Assembly: GCF_903819435.1 (NCBI RefSeq)
Contig: NZ_CAIJDP010000060.1
Span: 372,001-436,000 of the forward strand
Length of the DNA stretch: 64,000 bases
From: Flavobacterium salmonis
GTDB taxonomy: Bacteria > Bacteroidota > Bacteroidia > Flavobacteriales > Flavobacteriaceae
Reading direction: 5' to 3'
Notes under the pieces: model-generated
Database searches by the model: none
The model's input: the letters and a program-made list of their open reading frames with translations, nothing else
What the model was told of the DNA's origin: nothing
Position numbers and translations under genes: made by a program
Shown: positions 14,731 to 23,686 of the stretch, piece by piece
Numbering within the stretch: the first letter of the stretch is position 1
How the letters are laid out: each line of letters starts with the position of its first letter

Positions 14731-15975
14731 ATGCTTTTTCTATACAATTTAGTCGTTTCAATTACTGGTTTTTTTCTTAAAATAGTAGCCCTTATCAGTC
14801 CGAAAATTAAGCTTTTTGTAGATGGACGAAAAAATGTTTTTACTATTTTAGAAGAAAAAATAAAACCTGAAGATAAAACAATTTGGTTTCATTCGGCTTC
14901 ATTGGGAGAGTACGAGCAAGGACTTCCGGTTATCGAAAAAATTAAAGAAAGATATCCAACACATAAAATCATTGTTACCTTTTTTTCTCCTTCAGGCTAT
15001 GAAGTACGTAAAAACAATAATGTCGCTGATGTCACTATTTATCTTCCTCTCGATACAAAAAATAATGCAAAACAGTTTTTAAAATTAGTTCATCCTGAAT
15101 TGGTCTTTTTTATTAAATATGAATTTTGGCTTAACTATTTAAAAGAGCTGGAAAAATTAAAAACCCCTACCTATTTAATTTCAGGTATTTTTAGAGATAA
15201 CCAAATGTTCTTTAAATGGTATGGTGGATTTTACAGAAAGGCATTGAAAACTTTTACTTATTTTTTTGTTCAGAATGAGAACTCAAAACAAAAAATTGGA
15301 TCTATAGGATTTCAAAACGTAATTGTTGCAGGCGACACCCGATTTGATCGTGTAAACGCAATTTTAGAGAGAGATAATTCACTTGAATTTATTGAAACTT
15401 TCAAAAACAATCAACCAACAATAGTTATTGGAAGTTCCTGGCCAAAAGACGAGGTGTTATTAGCTGAATACATCAACGAGGCTCCTGAAAATGTAAAATT
15501 TATTATTGCCCCTCACAATATAAAAACTGAACAAATCGAAAATCTAAAAAATGCGATTACAAAAAAAACAGTTTTGTTCTCTGAAAAAGAAAACAAAATC
15601 TTAACAGATTACACTGTTTTCATAATTAACACCGTTGGCTTACTAACTAAAATTTACAGCTACGGAACTATAGCGTACGTAGGAGGTGGTTTTGGAAATC
15701 CCGGCATTCACAACATATTAGAACCCGCAACCTTTGGAATTCCAATTGTTATTGGACCTAACTATTCTAAATTTGCCGAAGCCATTGAATTAGTAAAACT
15801 TGGAGGCTGCACAACAATCTCGAATACAGAAAACCTAAAACATGCCTTTAATCAGTTGCTCTCAGACAACAATTTTCTGGAAGAAAAAGGAAAAATTTGC
15901 CAATCCTACATTCAAAACAACAAAGGAGCAACAAATACTATCATAAAAGCCATTTCACAGAAACAAACTAACTAA
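14731..15975 (+). CDS. waaA: Kdo transferase WaaA (KdtA)
   Basis: This 414-residue protein is the 3-deoxy-D-manno-octulosonic acid transferase that adds Kdo to lipid A at the inner membrane. A hydrophobic N-terminal anchor (LFLYNLVVSITGFFLKIVAL) precedes the GT30 domain. The catalytic-region motif WFHSASLGEYEQG is present at about 52-64. Later come FFIKYEFWLNYL, VAGDTRFDRV, IGSSWPKDE, and the donor-binding AYVGGGFGNPGIHNILEPA near the C-terminus. Length is typical. It is divergent from the aminotransferase and is followed by 337 noncoding bases. Confidence 0.95.
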   Translation: MLFLYNLVVSITGFFLKIVALISPKIKLFVDGRKNVFTILEEKIKPEDKTIWFHSASLGEYEQGLPVIEKIKERYPTHKIIVTFFSPSGYEVRKNNNVADVTIYLPLDTKNNAKQFLKLVHPELVFFIKYEFWLNYLKELEKLKTPTYLISGIFRDNQMFFKWYGGFYRKALKTFTYFFVQNENSKQKIGSIGFQNVIVAGDTRFDRVNAILERDNSLEFIETFKNNQPTIVIGSSWPKDEVLLAEYINEAPENVKFIIAPHNIKTEQIENLKNAITKKTVLFSEKENKILTDYTVFIINTVGLLTKIYSYGTIAYVGGGFGNPGIHNILEPATFGIPIVIGPNYSKFAEAIELVKLGGCTTISNTENLKHAFNQLLSDNNFLEEKGKICQSYIQNNKGATNTIIKAISQKQTN

Positions 15976-16174
15976 CAAATTTCATGTTTTTAAGATTTAA
16001 ATGTTATAAAAACTTTCCAAAACAGCTCACATCACTTTTTTTTCAATATAGAATTATCAATCAAAAGCAAAACAAACCACAAACAAACAATTCAAAATAG
16101 CCAAATGTTTTTCGAATATTTAATAAAAAATAAAATTCACCAAAAATACAACAATACAGCGCGATTTATTAGTT

Positions 16175-16191
16175 TTGGCACACTAATTGAT
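16175..16191 (+). promoter_or_regulatory. Candidate sigma-54 promoter
   Basis: TTGGCAC followed after five bases by TTGAT matches the -24 element of sigma-54 promoters exactly and the -12 element (TTGCA/T) with one change; the spacing is canonical. It lies 120 bases before the lipoprotein ATG. In AT-rich DNA a chance match is possible. Confidence 0.25.
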
Positions 16192-16267
16192 AAATAACAA
16201 CATCGAGGAACAAAGGAAAATATTTTAAAAAAAAAAAAAAAAAAAATTTTACATATTAAAAAATTTA

Positions 16268-16275
16268 TATCTTTG
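16268..16275 (+). promoter_or_regulatory. -7 box of the heptad lipoprotein gene
   Basis: TATCTTTG is a perfect TAnnTTTG element, 37 bases before the ATG. A 20-base A tract lies about 21 bases upstream and could act as an UP-like element, consistent with high expression. Confidence 0.55.
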
Positions 16276-16312
16276 CCTCGAATTAATAATTAACCTTTTA
16301 TAATAAAGTAAG

Positions 16313-16528
16313 ATGAAAAAAGTATTTTTAAGTTTAGCTGTTGTTGCTGTTTTAACTGTTGTATCTTGTAAAAAAGCTGACGCTGCTGCTGAAGCTCCTG
16401 CTGTAGATTCTGCTGCTGTAACTGTTGATTCTGCTGCTGCTGTAGTTGATTCTGCTGCTGCAACTGTTGACTCTGCTGCTGCTAAAGTTGATTCTGCTGC
16501 TGCTAAAGTAGAAGAAGTAAAAAAATAA
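16313..16528 (+). CDS. Small Ala-rich heptad-repeat lipoprotein
   Basis: The product has only 71 residues. It has a lipoprotein signal peptide (MKKVFLSLAVVAVLTVVSC, lipidated Cys19), a short KKADAAAEAPA linker, five heptads of the form VDSAAxx, and the tail VEEVKK ending in lysine. Val at the first and Ala at the fourth and fifth heptad positions predict a single long alpha-helix able to form an alanine coiled coil. This layout recalls Braun lipoprotein Lpp, which also ends in a lysine used to join peptidoglycan, but homology is not shown. Codons are strongly biased to GCT and GAT/GTT, as in highly expressed genes. A long frame on the opposite strand here is a shadow of the repeat. Confidence 0.85.
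   Translation: MKKVFLSLAVVAVLTVVSCKKADAAAEAPAVDSAAVTVDSAAAVVDSAAATVDSAAAKVDSAAAKVEEVKK
16403..16507 (+). repeat. Five 21-bp tandem repeats coding VDSAAxx
   Basis: Five in-frame 21-bp units begin with GTN-GAT/C-TCT and continue with GCT-GCT codons. Recombination between units would change the helix length by whole heptads without shifting the frame. Confidence 0.85.
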
Positions 16529-16554
16529 TTAGAACCTAGTTCTAAAAATTTTAA

Positions 16555-16573
16555 AACCATCGTTGAGATGGTT
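16555..16573 (+). terminator. Terminator of the heptad lipoprotein gene
   Basis: AACCATC and GATGGTT pair around GTTGA and are followed by a T run, 26 bases past the stop codon. Classic intrinsic terminator. Confidence 0.85.
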
Positions 16574-16605
16574 TTTTTTATGATTAAATTCTAATCACAA
16601 AAAAA

Positions 16606-16627
16606 AGCGTTTGTTATTGCAAACGCT
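16606..16627 (-). terminator. Terminator of the YegP-like gene
   Basis: AGCGTTTG pairs with CAAACGCT around a short loop. A run of A on the left reads as T on the minus strand, just after the YegP-like stop codon. Confidence 0.8.
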
Positions 16628-16632
16628 TTTTT

Positions 16633-17007
16633 TTACAACACTCCCCCTTCAGCTACCATTTCGTCATCAAAAATCAAATCATTTGAAGAGAAGTCCAAAA
16701 TCTCTGCTTTCGAAGCATACAAAATAATTTCTTTTATTCCTTTCTGCAAAAGCAATTCAGTCGTGTATTTACGACTCATCGCAAACTGAACCTCACCCAA
16801 CATTAGTTTAAAGAAATACTTTCCACCTGAGCCCTTAAATTTTAAAAATTTAGCATGCTCCACATTCAACTTAAATCTCTCAATATCTTCCTCACATTCA
16901 AATTTCAACTCATAACTTGAACTTGTAAAAATTACTTTTCCTTTTCTGGAAGTAAACACAAATTTATATTCATCATTAAACCTTCTACTAATTACGAAAG
17001 CACCCAT
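16633..17007 (-). CDS. YegP/DUF1508-like protein
   Basis: The 124-residue cytoplasmic protein begins MGAFVISRRFNDEYKFVF and continues with GKVIFTSSSYELKFECEEDI. This follows the YegP (DUF1508) pattern of F-V-I-S-x-R, then E-Y-x-F, G-x-V-I-x-S, then C-x-x-x-I. The family usually has two copies of this beta-rich unit; the second half here is diverged and only weakly similar (FLKFKGSGGKYFFKLML). Function is unknown. The start codon directly abuts a 98-base heptanucleotide repeat, which is very unusual for a leader. The last residues are acidic. Confidence 0.6.
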   Translation of the reverse strand: MGAFVISRRFNDEYKFVFTSRKGKVIFTSSSYELKFECEEDIERFKLNVEHAKFLKFKGSGGKYFFKLMLGEVQFAMSRKYTTELLLQKGIKEIILYASKAEILDFSSNDLIFDDEMVAEGGVL

Positions 17008-17010
17008 TTT

Positions 17011-17108
17011 GATTGTTGATTGTTGATTACTGATTGTTGATTGTTGATTGTTGATTGTTGATTGTTGATTGTTGATTGTTGATTGTTGATTGTTGATTGT
17101 TGATTGTT
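17011..17108. repeat. Heptanucleotide tandem repeat, 14 units
   Basis: Fourteen consecutive copies of GATTGTT run from 17011 to 17108. All are exact except the third, which reads GATTACT. The array begins three bases upstream of the YegP-like start codon and fills its promoter and leader region. Such arrays slip during replication and vary in length between cells. Confidence 0.95.
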
Positions 17109-17164
17109 GAAATAAATTTACTACGCAAATTTACACACAACACCCCCAGATTTACACCATAAAA

Positions 17165-17192
17165 AAAGCCTCTTCAAAAAAGAAGAGGCTTT
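17165..17192 (-). terminator. Terminator after tRNA-Leu
   Basis: AAAGCCTCTTC and GAAGAGGCTTT form an 11-bp stem around AAAAAA. It directly follows tRNA-Leu on the minus strand and is followed there by a T run. Confidence 0.85.
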
Positions 17193-17194
17193 AG

Positions 17195-17280
17195 TACTCA
17201 GAGCGGGACTTGAACCCGCACGAACATTGCTGTTCACTGGATTTTAAGTCCAGCGTGTCTACCAATTTCACCATCCGAGC
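17195..17280 (-). tRNA. tRNA-Leu (UAA)
   Basis: Eighty-six bases fold as a class II tRNA. The acceptor stem GCTCGGA pairs with TCTGAGT (with G-U pairs). The anticodon stem-loop is CTGGA-CTTAAAA-TCCAG with anticodon TAA. A long variable arm (TGAACAGCAATGTTCG) is followed by a T arm containing GGTTCAAGTCC. No encoded CCA is needed to define the 3' end. It probably shares a transcript with the tRNA-Gly gene 77 bases upstream. Confidence 0.95.
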
Positions 17281-17357
17281 AATTAAGCTTTTAATGTTTT
17301 TATTTAGCTAATTTTTAAAAAAAAGCAAACACAACACCATTTAAATATATGGTTTTG

Positions 17358-17430
17358 AGCGAAAAACGGGGCTCGAACCCGCGACCTCGACCTTGGCAAG
17401 GTCGCGCTCTACCAACTGAGCTATTTTCGC
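17358..17430 (-). tRNA. tRNA-Gly (GCC)
   Basis: Seventy-three bases fold as a standard tRNA: acceptor GCGAAAA/TTTTCGC, D arm with AGCTCAGTTGGTAGAGC, anticodon stem-loop CGACC-TTGCCAA-GGTCG with anticodon GCC, and T arm GCGGGTTCGAGCCCCG. Confidence 0.96.
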
Positions 17431-17449
17431 GTTTCAAATTTTATTAAGA

Positions 17450-17478
17450 ACTCGCAATACTTATTCTGTATTGCGAGT
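17450..17478 (-). terminator. Hairpin after mutS
   Basis: ACTCGCAATAC (17450-17460) pairs perfectly with GTATTGCGAGT (17468-17478), about 100 bases past the mutS stop codon. The T tract on the minus strand is poor, so it may stabilise the 3' end rather than terminate. Confidence 0.55.
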
Positions 17479-17576
17479 GCAAATTTAGGACATTTATTCA
17501 ATTAAACAAGCCTTTTTTGAAAAAAAATTAAACTTATTTTATAACTTTCTGATAACCTAAACTTTAAATATAAAAT

Positions 17577-20183
17577 TTATTTCTTAATCAGCATTCGCTT
17601 AATTTCATTCAGCTTCATTAATGCTTCAACCGGGGTAATTGCATTTATATCAAGACTCATAATCTCTTCTTTTATCTCTTCCAGCAAAGGATCATCCAGA
17701 TTAAAGAAACTCATCTGCATTTCATCATTTGCAGATTTGATTCCGTTTAATGCATCACTGGAATGATTTTTCTCCAGTTTCTTAAGCAGTTTTTGAGCCT
17801 TTGAAATAACCAGCTGTGGCATTCCGGCCATTTTCGCTACATGAATACCAAAGCTATGGGCACTTCCTCCTTTTACGAGTTTACGGATAAAAAGAACGGT
17901 ATCTTTTAATTCTTTTACCGCCACATTATAATTTTGGATTCTTGGCAACGATTCTGTCATTTCATTTAATTCATGATAATGGGTAGCAAACAATGTTTTT
18001 GCCCTGCCCGGATGTTCATGCAAAAATTCAGCAATAGCCCATGCAATCGAAATTCCGTCATATGTACTCGTCCCACGCCCGATTTCATCTAACAAAACCA
18101 GACTTCTGTCTGAAATATTGTTTAGGATTGAAGCAGTTTCGTTCATTTCAACCATGAAAGTCGATTCGCCCATCGAAATATTATCCGAAGCTCCTACTCG
18201 GGTAAAGATTTTATCTACAATACCCATCCTCACGCTGTCTGCCGGTACAAAACTCCCCATTTGAGCCAGAAGCACAATTAAGGCAGTTTGTCTCAAAATT
18301 GCCGACTTACCCGACATGTTAGGACCGGTAATCATGATGATTTGCTGCACATCCCTGTCTAAATAAACATCATTTGCGATATAAGGAGTCCCAACAGGCA
18401 ATTGCTTCTCAATAACAGGATGCCTTCCGTTTTTAATATCCAATTCGAAGGTTTCATCAATTTCTGGGCATACATATTGATTTTCGACCGCCAACTGGGT
18501 AAAGGAACACAAACAATCCAATTGAGCCACCAAACTTGCATTCATCTGAACCGGCTTGATATAAGTTGCAATCCAGGCTACTAATTGTTCAAAAAGATCG
18601 GATTCAATTTTATGAATTTTTTCTTCAGCCCCTAAAATTTTGGTTTCGTATTCTTTTAATTCTTCAGTAATGTAGCGTTCTGCATTTACCAGCGTTTGTT
18701 TACGAATCCACTCTTCCGGTACTTTATCTTTGTGTGTATTTCGAACTTCGATATAATAACCAAAAACATTATTGAAAGAAATTTTCAAAGAAGAAATTCC
18801 GGTTCTTTCTGATTCCCTTCTTTCAATTCCCTCCAAAAACTCTTTTCCTGAAGTTGAAATAGCACGAAGTTCATCTAATTCTTCGCTGATTCCTTTTGCA
18901 ATCGCATTACCTTTTGCAATCGCAACGGGAGCGTCCTGATTCAAGGTAACTTTAATCTTCTCTCTTAGCAAATCGCAGGCATGTAAACTATCCCCAATAA
19001 TTTTAACCGCTTCTTGTGGACTTTGCAATGCCAAAGTTTTAATTGGAATAATAGCATCCAGAGATTCTTTCAAATAAACAATTTCACGAGGTGAAACTTT
19101 TCCGGCTGCGATTTTAGAAATCAAACGTTCTAAGTCTGAAATTTGCTTAATTTGATATTGAATATTATGCAAAACTTCAGGATTTGATTTCAAATACGAA
19201 ACCACATCATGACGTCCTTTTATTTTATTAGCATCTTTTAAAGGTAAAGCCAGCCAACGCTTCAACAAACGCCCACCCATTGGCGAAAGCGTTCTGTCAA
19301 TTACATCCAAAAGCGTTACAGCATTTGGGTTATAGCTGTGATATAATTCTAAGTTTCTGATTGTAAAACGATCCATCCAGACGTAAGCATCCTCAGCAAT
19401 ACGCTGAATTGCCGTAATATGCTGTACACGATTGTGCTGAGTCTCTGACAGGTAATACAAAATCGCTCCAGAAGCAATAATTCCTTCTTTTAGCTCTTCA
19501 ACTCCAAAACCTTTTAAAGAAACAGTCTGAAAATGCTTTGTCAGAGTTTCTAAAGCATAATCTTCCTTATAAATCCAGTCTTCCAGATAAAAACTATGAA
19601 AGTCATCTCCAAAAGCGCTTTTAAAATCGCCTTTGTTATTTTTAGGAACCAGAACTTCGCTCGGGTTAAAATTCTGCAATAACTTATCAATATATTCTGC
19701 ATTTCCCTGAGCTGTTAAAAACTCTCCTGTAGAAACATCCAAAAAGGAGATCCCGATATTTTTATTGGCAAAATAAACCGATGCCAAAAAGTTATTGGTT
19801 TTGGATTGTAAAACTTCATCATTTAAAGAAACCCCTGGAGTAACAAGCTCTGTAACCCCACGCTTAACAATTGTTTTGGTCATTTTTGGGTCTTCAAGCT
19901 GGTCACAAATTGCAACACGAAGTCCGGCTTTAACCAATTTTGGCAAATACGTATTAATAGAATGATGCGGAAAACCCGCCAAAGCTGTTTCGGTTTCAGA
20001 ACCAGCACCTCTTTTGGTTAATGTTATCCCGAGAATTTTAGATGCCCTGATGGCGTCTTCTCCAAAGGTTTCGTAAAAATCCCCTACTCTGAAAAGCAAA
20101 CATGCATCAGGATATTTCCTCTTGATTTCGTTGTACTGTTTCATCAAAGGTGTTTCTTTCACCACTTTCTCTTTCGCTGCCAA
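17577..20183 (-). CDS. mutS: DNA mismatch repair protein MutS
   Basis: The 868-residue protein is a full-length MutS that recognises base mismatches. The mismatch-reading motif [16 protein letters not shown] is near residues 29-44. The Walker A loop GPNMSGKS is at 620-627, followed by [14 protein letters not shown], the Walker B region [16 protein letters not shown], and the ATHYHEL switch. The start codon is TTG at 20181-20183, giving (M)[16 protein letters not shown]. The family usually begins this way, so I prefer it over the internal ATG at residue 14. No mutL is nearby. It is divergent from the DUF1573 gene. Confidence 0.97.
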   Translation of the reverse strand: MAAKEKVVKETPLMKQYNEIKRKYPDACLLFRVGDFYETFGEDAIRASKILGITLTKRGAGSETETALAGFPHHSINTYLPKLVKAGLRVAICDQLEDPKMTKTIVKRGVTELVTPGVSLNDEVLQSKTNNFLASVYFANKNIGISFLDVSTGEFLTAQGNAEYIDKLLQNFNPSEVLVPKNNKGDFKSAFGDDFHSFYLEDWIYKEDYALETLTKHFQTVSLKGFGVEELKEGIIASGAILYYLSETQHNRVQHITAIQRIAEDAYVWMDRFTIRNLELYHSYNPNAVTLLDVIDRTLSPMGGRLLKRWLALPLKDANKIKGRHDVVSYLKSNPEVLHNIQYQIKQISDLERLISKIAAGKVSPREIVYLKESLDAIIPIKTLALQSPQEAVKIIGDSLHACDLLREKIKVTLNQDAPVAIAKGNAIAKGISEELDELRAISTSGKEFLEGIERRESERTGISSLKISFNNVFGYYIEVRNTHKDKVPEEWIRKQTLVNAERYITEELKEYETKILGAEEKIHKIESDLFEQLVAWIATYIKPVQMNASLVAQLDCLCSFTQLAVENQYVCPEIDETFELDIKNGRHPVIEKQLPVGTPYIANDVYLDRDVQQIIMITGPNMSGKSAILRQTALIVLLAQMGSFVPADSVRMGIVDKIFTRVGASDNISMGESTFMVEMNETASILNNISDRSLVLLDEIGRGTSTYDGISIAWAIAEFLHEHPGRAKTLFATHYHELNEMTESLPRIQNYNVAVKELKDTVLFIRKLVKGGSAHSFGIHVAKMAGMPQLVISKAQKLLKKLEKNHSSDALNGIKSANDEMQMSFFNLDDPLLEEIKEEIMSLDINAITPVEALMKLNEIKRMLIKK

Positions 20184-20285
20184 ATTATTGTGTTTTAAAA
20201 ATGAAAATTACGACAGCGAATTTATAATATTTTAGCGGCATATCGAAGGCCATCAAAAATTAAAATATTTTAAGGAATTTTTAAG

Positions 20286-20314
20286 TTGACATTTAAGAAT
20301 TTTACATAGATTTG
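20286..20314 (+). promoter_or_regulatory. -33/-7 promoter of the DUF1573 gene
   Basis: TTG at 20286-20288 and TAGATTTG at 20307-20314 are separated by 18 bases, matching the Bacteroidota -33/-7 arrangement. The ATG follows 29 bases later. Confidence 0.6.
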
Positions 20315-20343
20315 TTCATCATTAAAACAAAGACTCTTAAAAG

Positions 20344-20775
20344 ATGAAAAAAATAATTTTATTCGCTATGTTGGCTGTAGTTGGAATTACAGCTTCTAAT
20401 GCTCAAAGTACTAAAAAAGCTGCTACAGCTAAAGTTGCTAAAGTTCAGGGAGCCGGAATGGTTTTTGAAAACGAAACAATTGATTACGGAACTATCGCTC
20501 ACAATGCTGATGGTAATCGTCAGTTTGTTTTTGTAAACAACGGAACAAAGCCATTAATTATTACTAACACTCAGGGATCTTGTGGTTGTACTGTACCAAC
20601 AACACCTAAAGAACCAATTGCTCCGGGAGCTAAAGGTGTTATTGGTGTAAAATATGCTACTGACAGAATTGGTGCATTTACAAAAACGGTAACTGTTACT
20701 TCTAATGCTGAAGGACAACCTACAAAAACATTAACTATTAAAGGTACTGTTTTACCGGATCCGGCAAAAAGCTAA
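20344..20775 (+). CDS. DUF1573 secreted protein
   Basis: The 143-residue protein has a signal peptide (MKKIILFAMLAVVGITASNA) and one DUF1573 domain. The domain has an immunoglobulin-like, ASPM-SPD2-Hydin type fold. Its core reads FENETIDYGTIAHNADGNRQ, then FVFVNNGTKPLIITNTQGSC and GCTVPTTPKEPIAPG. The pair of cysteines in GSCGCT is a family hallmark. It is periplasmic or surface-exposed, with no known activity. A strong promoter precedes it, and codon choice suggests good expression. Confidence 0.9.
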   Translation: MKKIILFAMLAVVGITASNAQSTKKAATAKVAKVQGAGMVFENETIDYGTIAHNADGNRQFVFVNNGTKPLIITNTQGSCGCTVPTTPKEPIAPGAKGVIGVKYATDRIGAFTKTVTVTSNAEGQPTKTLTIKGTVLPDPAKS

Positions 20776-20800
20776 TCTGAAAACAATAAAATAATCGAAA

Positions 20801-20824
20801 AAGCTTCCTTATCTTTGGAAGCTT
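20801..20824 (+). terminator. Terminator of the DUF1573 gene
   Basis: AAGCTTCC and GGAAGCTT pair around TTATCTTT and are followed by seven T. Confidence 0.85.
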
Positions 20825-20849
20825 TTTTTATGACCATAATTCAACCCGA

Positions 20850-21401
20850 ATGAGAAAACTTGAAAATAGTGAACTGGACCGAAAATCGATTGATGATTTT
20901 AAAAAATCAGATAAAACTCCTTTAATTTTAGTATTAGACGATATTCGCAGCCTACACAATATAGGATCTGTATTTAGAACTGCCGATGCTTTTTTGGTAG
21001 AAAAAATTATCTTGTGCGGCATCACAGCTACGCCTCCTAATAAAGAAATTCATAAAACAGCTCTTGGCGCTACTGAAACCGTTTCCTGGGAACATCAGGA
21101 AAATGTTTTGGAAGTTATTGAAAACCTTAAAAAAGAAAACGTATTAACCCTCGCTATTGAACAAGTAGAGAGCGCTATTTTTCTTCAGGATTTTAAAGTT
21201 GAAAAAAATCAAAAATATGCATTGGTTTTTGGAAATGAAGTATATGGCGTTGCTCAGGAAGCAGTAGCTATTTGTGATGGCTGTATTGAAATTCCGCAAT
21301 TGGGCACTAAACATTCTTTGAATATCGCCGTTAGTGCAGGGATAGTAGTTTGGGATTTGTTTTCCAAGTTAAACTGGTCAGAAAACCATTCAAAATCATA
21401 A
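20850..21401 (+). CDS. TrmH/SpoU-family RNA methyltransferase
   Basis: The 183-residue protein is a SPOUT-class RNA 2'-O-methyltransferase. Motif 1 appears as LDDIRSLHNIGSVFRTADAF (about 29-48) with the conserved asparagine and arginine. Motif 2 is ALVFGNEVYGVAQEA (about 128-142) and motif 3 is IPQLGTKHSLNIAVSAGIVV (about 150-169). These form the knotted SAM site. The short length, without an N-terminal L30-like domain, is closer to TrmL/TrmH-like tRNA methylases than to RlmB. The target nucleotide cannot be assigned. The start codon lies 25 bases past the preceding terminator. Confidence 0.92.
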   Translation: MRKLENSELDRKSIDDFKKSDKTPLILVLDDIRSLHNIGSVFRTADAFLVEKIILCGITATPPNKEIHKTALGATETVSWEHQENVLEVIENLKKENVLTLAIEQVESAIFLQDFKVEKNQKYALVFGNEVYGVAQEAVAICDGCIEIPQLGTKHSLNIAVSAGIVVWDLFSKLNWSENHSKS

Positions 21402-21481
21402 TTCTTAAAGAATACTCACATATTTAACATTAAAATAAAAATATCTTTTTTTTATTATTATAAAATCGATATTTTTATAGG

Positions 21482-23686
21482 ATGAAAAATATCAATTTCT
21501 TAAAAATATCAATTTTATTATATATTTTAAGTTTTGTTCAGACTTACGCAACTGAGAAAAAAACTGTTGATAGGAACTTAATTACTTTTAAAAATGACAC
21601 TTTGAAATCAAATAAAAAAAGTCATTCCAAAACAGTTTTTACAATTGATCCTCCTGTAATTAAAGCTCATGGAAACCAACTATATTGCCCTCAAAACACT
21701 ATCAATATTGTAACCGGAATCACTATTAGCCATGATCCTGCAGAAACAGGAACTCAAGCAGTTTATATTCAGATTTCTTCAGGATATTCTAATGGTTTTG
21801 ATAAACTTGAACTTTCTAACCCTGCATTGCACCCTTCAATTACAACAAGTTGGGATGTTACTGCCGGAAAATTAAAATTATCAAGTCCAACAGGAATCGA
21901 TGTTTCATACTCCAATTTTGAGTCTGCGATTAGAGATGTTGTTTTTTCAAACTCTTCTGCTACTGCCTCCGGAACCAAAACTTTTTCTATCACTATTGGT
22001 CAGGCAAATTATTTACCATCAACCGGACATTTTTATCAATTTATCTCTAACGTTGGCATTACCTGGACACAGGCAAAAGCAGCCGCAGAAAACAGTACCT
22101 ATTATGGTCTGAAGGGCTATCTGGCCACTATTTCAGCAAGAGATGAAGCAAAATTATCAGGTGAACAAGCCTCAGGAGCCGGCTGGATTGGCGGAAGTGA
22201 TGCTGAAACAGAAAACATCTGGAAATGGGTCACAGGCCCCGAAGGACTCGCAAATAATGGAAATGGAACAATTTTTTGGAATGGTCTTTCTAACGGCACC
22301 ACTCCTAACTTTGCTTTTTGGAACAACAACGAACCAAACCAGTTGGGAGATGAAGATTATGCACATATCACAGCTACAGGGATTGGAATTCCGGGTTCTT
22401 GGAATGATTTATCCGATACAGGATCACTATTTCCAGGAGATGATTATCAGCCAAAAGGATATATTGTTGAGTATGGAGGAATGCCCGGAGAATTACCTTT
22501 AGAAATTGCTGCCAGCACCCAAATTACAATTCCCGAAGCTATAATAACTTCTCCAAAACCAATTTGCGACTCAGGAATCTTTGTTTTAAAAGCGATCTCG
22601 AATGCCGGAACGATTAACTGGTATGATGCAGCTGTAGGAGGCAATTTATTGGGTACCGGAAATACATATACGACTCCAACAATAAACACTACAACAACTT
22701 ATTATGCTGATGCTGGCTGCGAAATAAATCGAAAAGCAGTAGTTGCTACTGTTAATAAAACTCCGGATACTCCAACTGTATATTCCCCCGTTTACAGGTG
22801 CGGAGCAGGAACTGTAACATTACAAGCAGCTTCAAATATGGGAGTTATTAATTGGTTTACAACTTCAACAGGCGGAACGAGTGTTTATACAGGAAATAAT
22901 TTTACTACACCTGGTATTTCAGCAAATACAACTTATTATACTGAAGCTTCAGATAGTGGGTGTACTTCAAATCGTACTCCTGTAAATATAATAGTATATA
23001 CTCCTCCTGTTGTTAGTGACGAAGAAATTATTTTATGCGAAAACCAAACTGTTATGTTAGATTCTAAATTGAGTGGAATGTTTTATAAATGGTCAACAGG
23101 AGAAACGACACAAACTATTTCTGTTTCAACTCCAGGAAGTTATAGCGTAGAAGTAACCAGTCCGAATCCTGAAAACTGTACCAGTAAAAAAACTATAACT
23201 GTTATTGAATATAAAAAGCCAATCATTAAAAATATTAATGTTAACAAAACAACTATTACTATCAATCTAAATAATGCATCAGATTATTTTGAATACTCTG
23301 TTGATGGGATAAATTATCAAACTTCAAATACTTTTTATGATGTGGCCGGTGGTTTGCAAACCGCCTATGTAAAAGCAAAAGATAATTTGTGCAGCATTAA
23401 TGAAACAACTCAGCATTTTATTGTATTGATTATTCCGGCATTTTTCACTCCTAATAACGATTTTCAAAATGATTTCTGGGAAGTAACCGGAATGGAGAAT
23501 TATTCTCAGGCACAAGTCACTATTTTTGATCAGTACGGAAAATTATTAGCACAATTAAGCGGATCAAAATTGAGTTGGGACGGCACTTTCAACAAAGCTC
23601 CTCTTCCTTCTTCGGATTATTGGTATGTATTAAAAATTGACGATACAACCCCTCTTTTTAAAGGCCATTTTTCTTTGAAGAGATAA
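21482..23686 (+). CDS. T9SS cargo with C-type lectin-like domain
   Basis: The 734-residue protein starts with a signal peptide (LKISILLYILSFVQTYA). Residues about 60-185 look like a cadherin/Calx-like or repeat-type beta region. Residues about 190-335 are a C-type lectin-like domain: YQFISNVGITWTQAKAAAEN, then LATISARDEAK, GWIGGSDAETENIWKWV, FAFWNNNEPNQ and WNDLSD. Two Ig-like units of the CHU_C-associated type follow, each with INWYDAAVGG- or INWFTTSTGG-like cores. The last 85 residues form a type B T9SS sorting domain: FFTPNNDFQNDFWEV, VTIFDQYGKLL and WDGTFNKAPLPSSDYWYVL. It should be secreted by the type IX system and may bind glycans at the surface; the ligand is unknown. Confidence 0.9.
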   Translation: MKNINFLKISILLYILSFVQTYATEKKTVDRNLITFKNDTLKSNKKSHSKTVFTIDPPVIKAHGNQLYCPQNTINIVTGITISHDPAETGTQAVYIQISSGYSNGFDKLELSNPALHPSITTSWDVTAGKLKLSSPTGIDVSYSNFESAIRDVVFSNSSATASGTKTFSITIGQANYLPSTGHFYQFISNVGITWTQAKAAAENSTYYGLKGYLATISARDEAKLSGEQASGAGWIGGSDAETENIWKWVTGPEGLANNGNGTIFWNGLSNGTTPNFAFWNNNEPNQLGDEDYAHITATGIGIPGSWNDLSDTGSLFPGDDYQPKGYIVEYGGMPGELPLEIAASTQITIPEAIITSPKPICDSGIFVLKAISNAGTINWYDAAVGGNLLGTGNTYTTPTINTTTTYYADAGCEINRKAVVATVNKTPDTPTVYSPVYRCGAGTVTLQAASNMGVINWFTTSTGGTSVYTGNNFTTPGISANTTYYTEASDSGCTSNRTPVNIIVYTPPVVSDEEIILCENQTVMLDSKLSGMFYKWSTGETTQTISVSTPGSYSVEVTSPNPENCTSKKTITVIEYKKPIIKNINVNKTTITINLNNASDYFEYSVDGINYQTSNTFYDVAGGLQTAYVKAKDNLCSINETTQHFIVLIIPAFFTPNNDFQNDFWEVTGMENYSQAQVTIFDQYGKLLAQLSGSKLSWDGTFNKAPLPSSDYWYVLKIDDTTPLFKGHFSLKR

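Larger units (their letters stand above)
15976..16312. other. Long AT-rich leader region of the heptad lipoprotein
   Basis: No gene-like frame is visible in this 337-base gap. It contains a sigma-54-like promoter candidate (16175-16191), an uninterrupted run of 20 A at 16227-16246, and a -7 box at 16268-16275. The first 150 bases are simply AT-rich with C-A stretches; I see nothing else there. Confidence 0.5.

Noticed and set aside
16249..16560. 103-codon minus-strand frame with Ala/Glu/Ser repeats
   Set aside because: It is the reverse of the 21-bp repeats of the heptad lipoprotein; the plus-strand frame has a lipobox, promoter and terminator.
17011..17108. CRISPR array
   Set aside because: Units are seven bases with no spacers; it is a simple tandem repeat and no cas gene is nearby.
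17195..17430. tRNA-linked integration site
   Set aside because: No integrase, direct repeat of a tRNA end or foreign gene block follows the tRNA genes.
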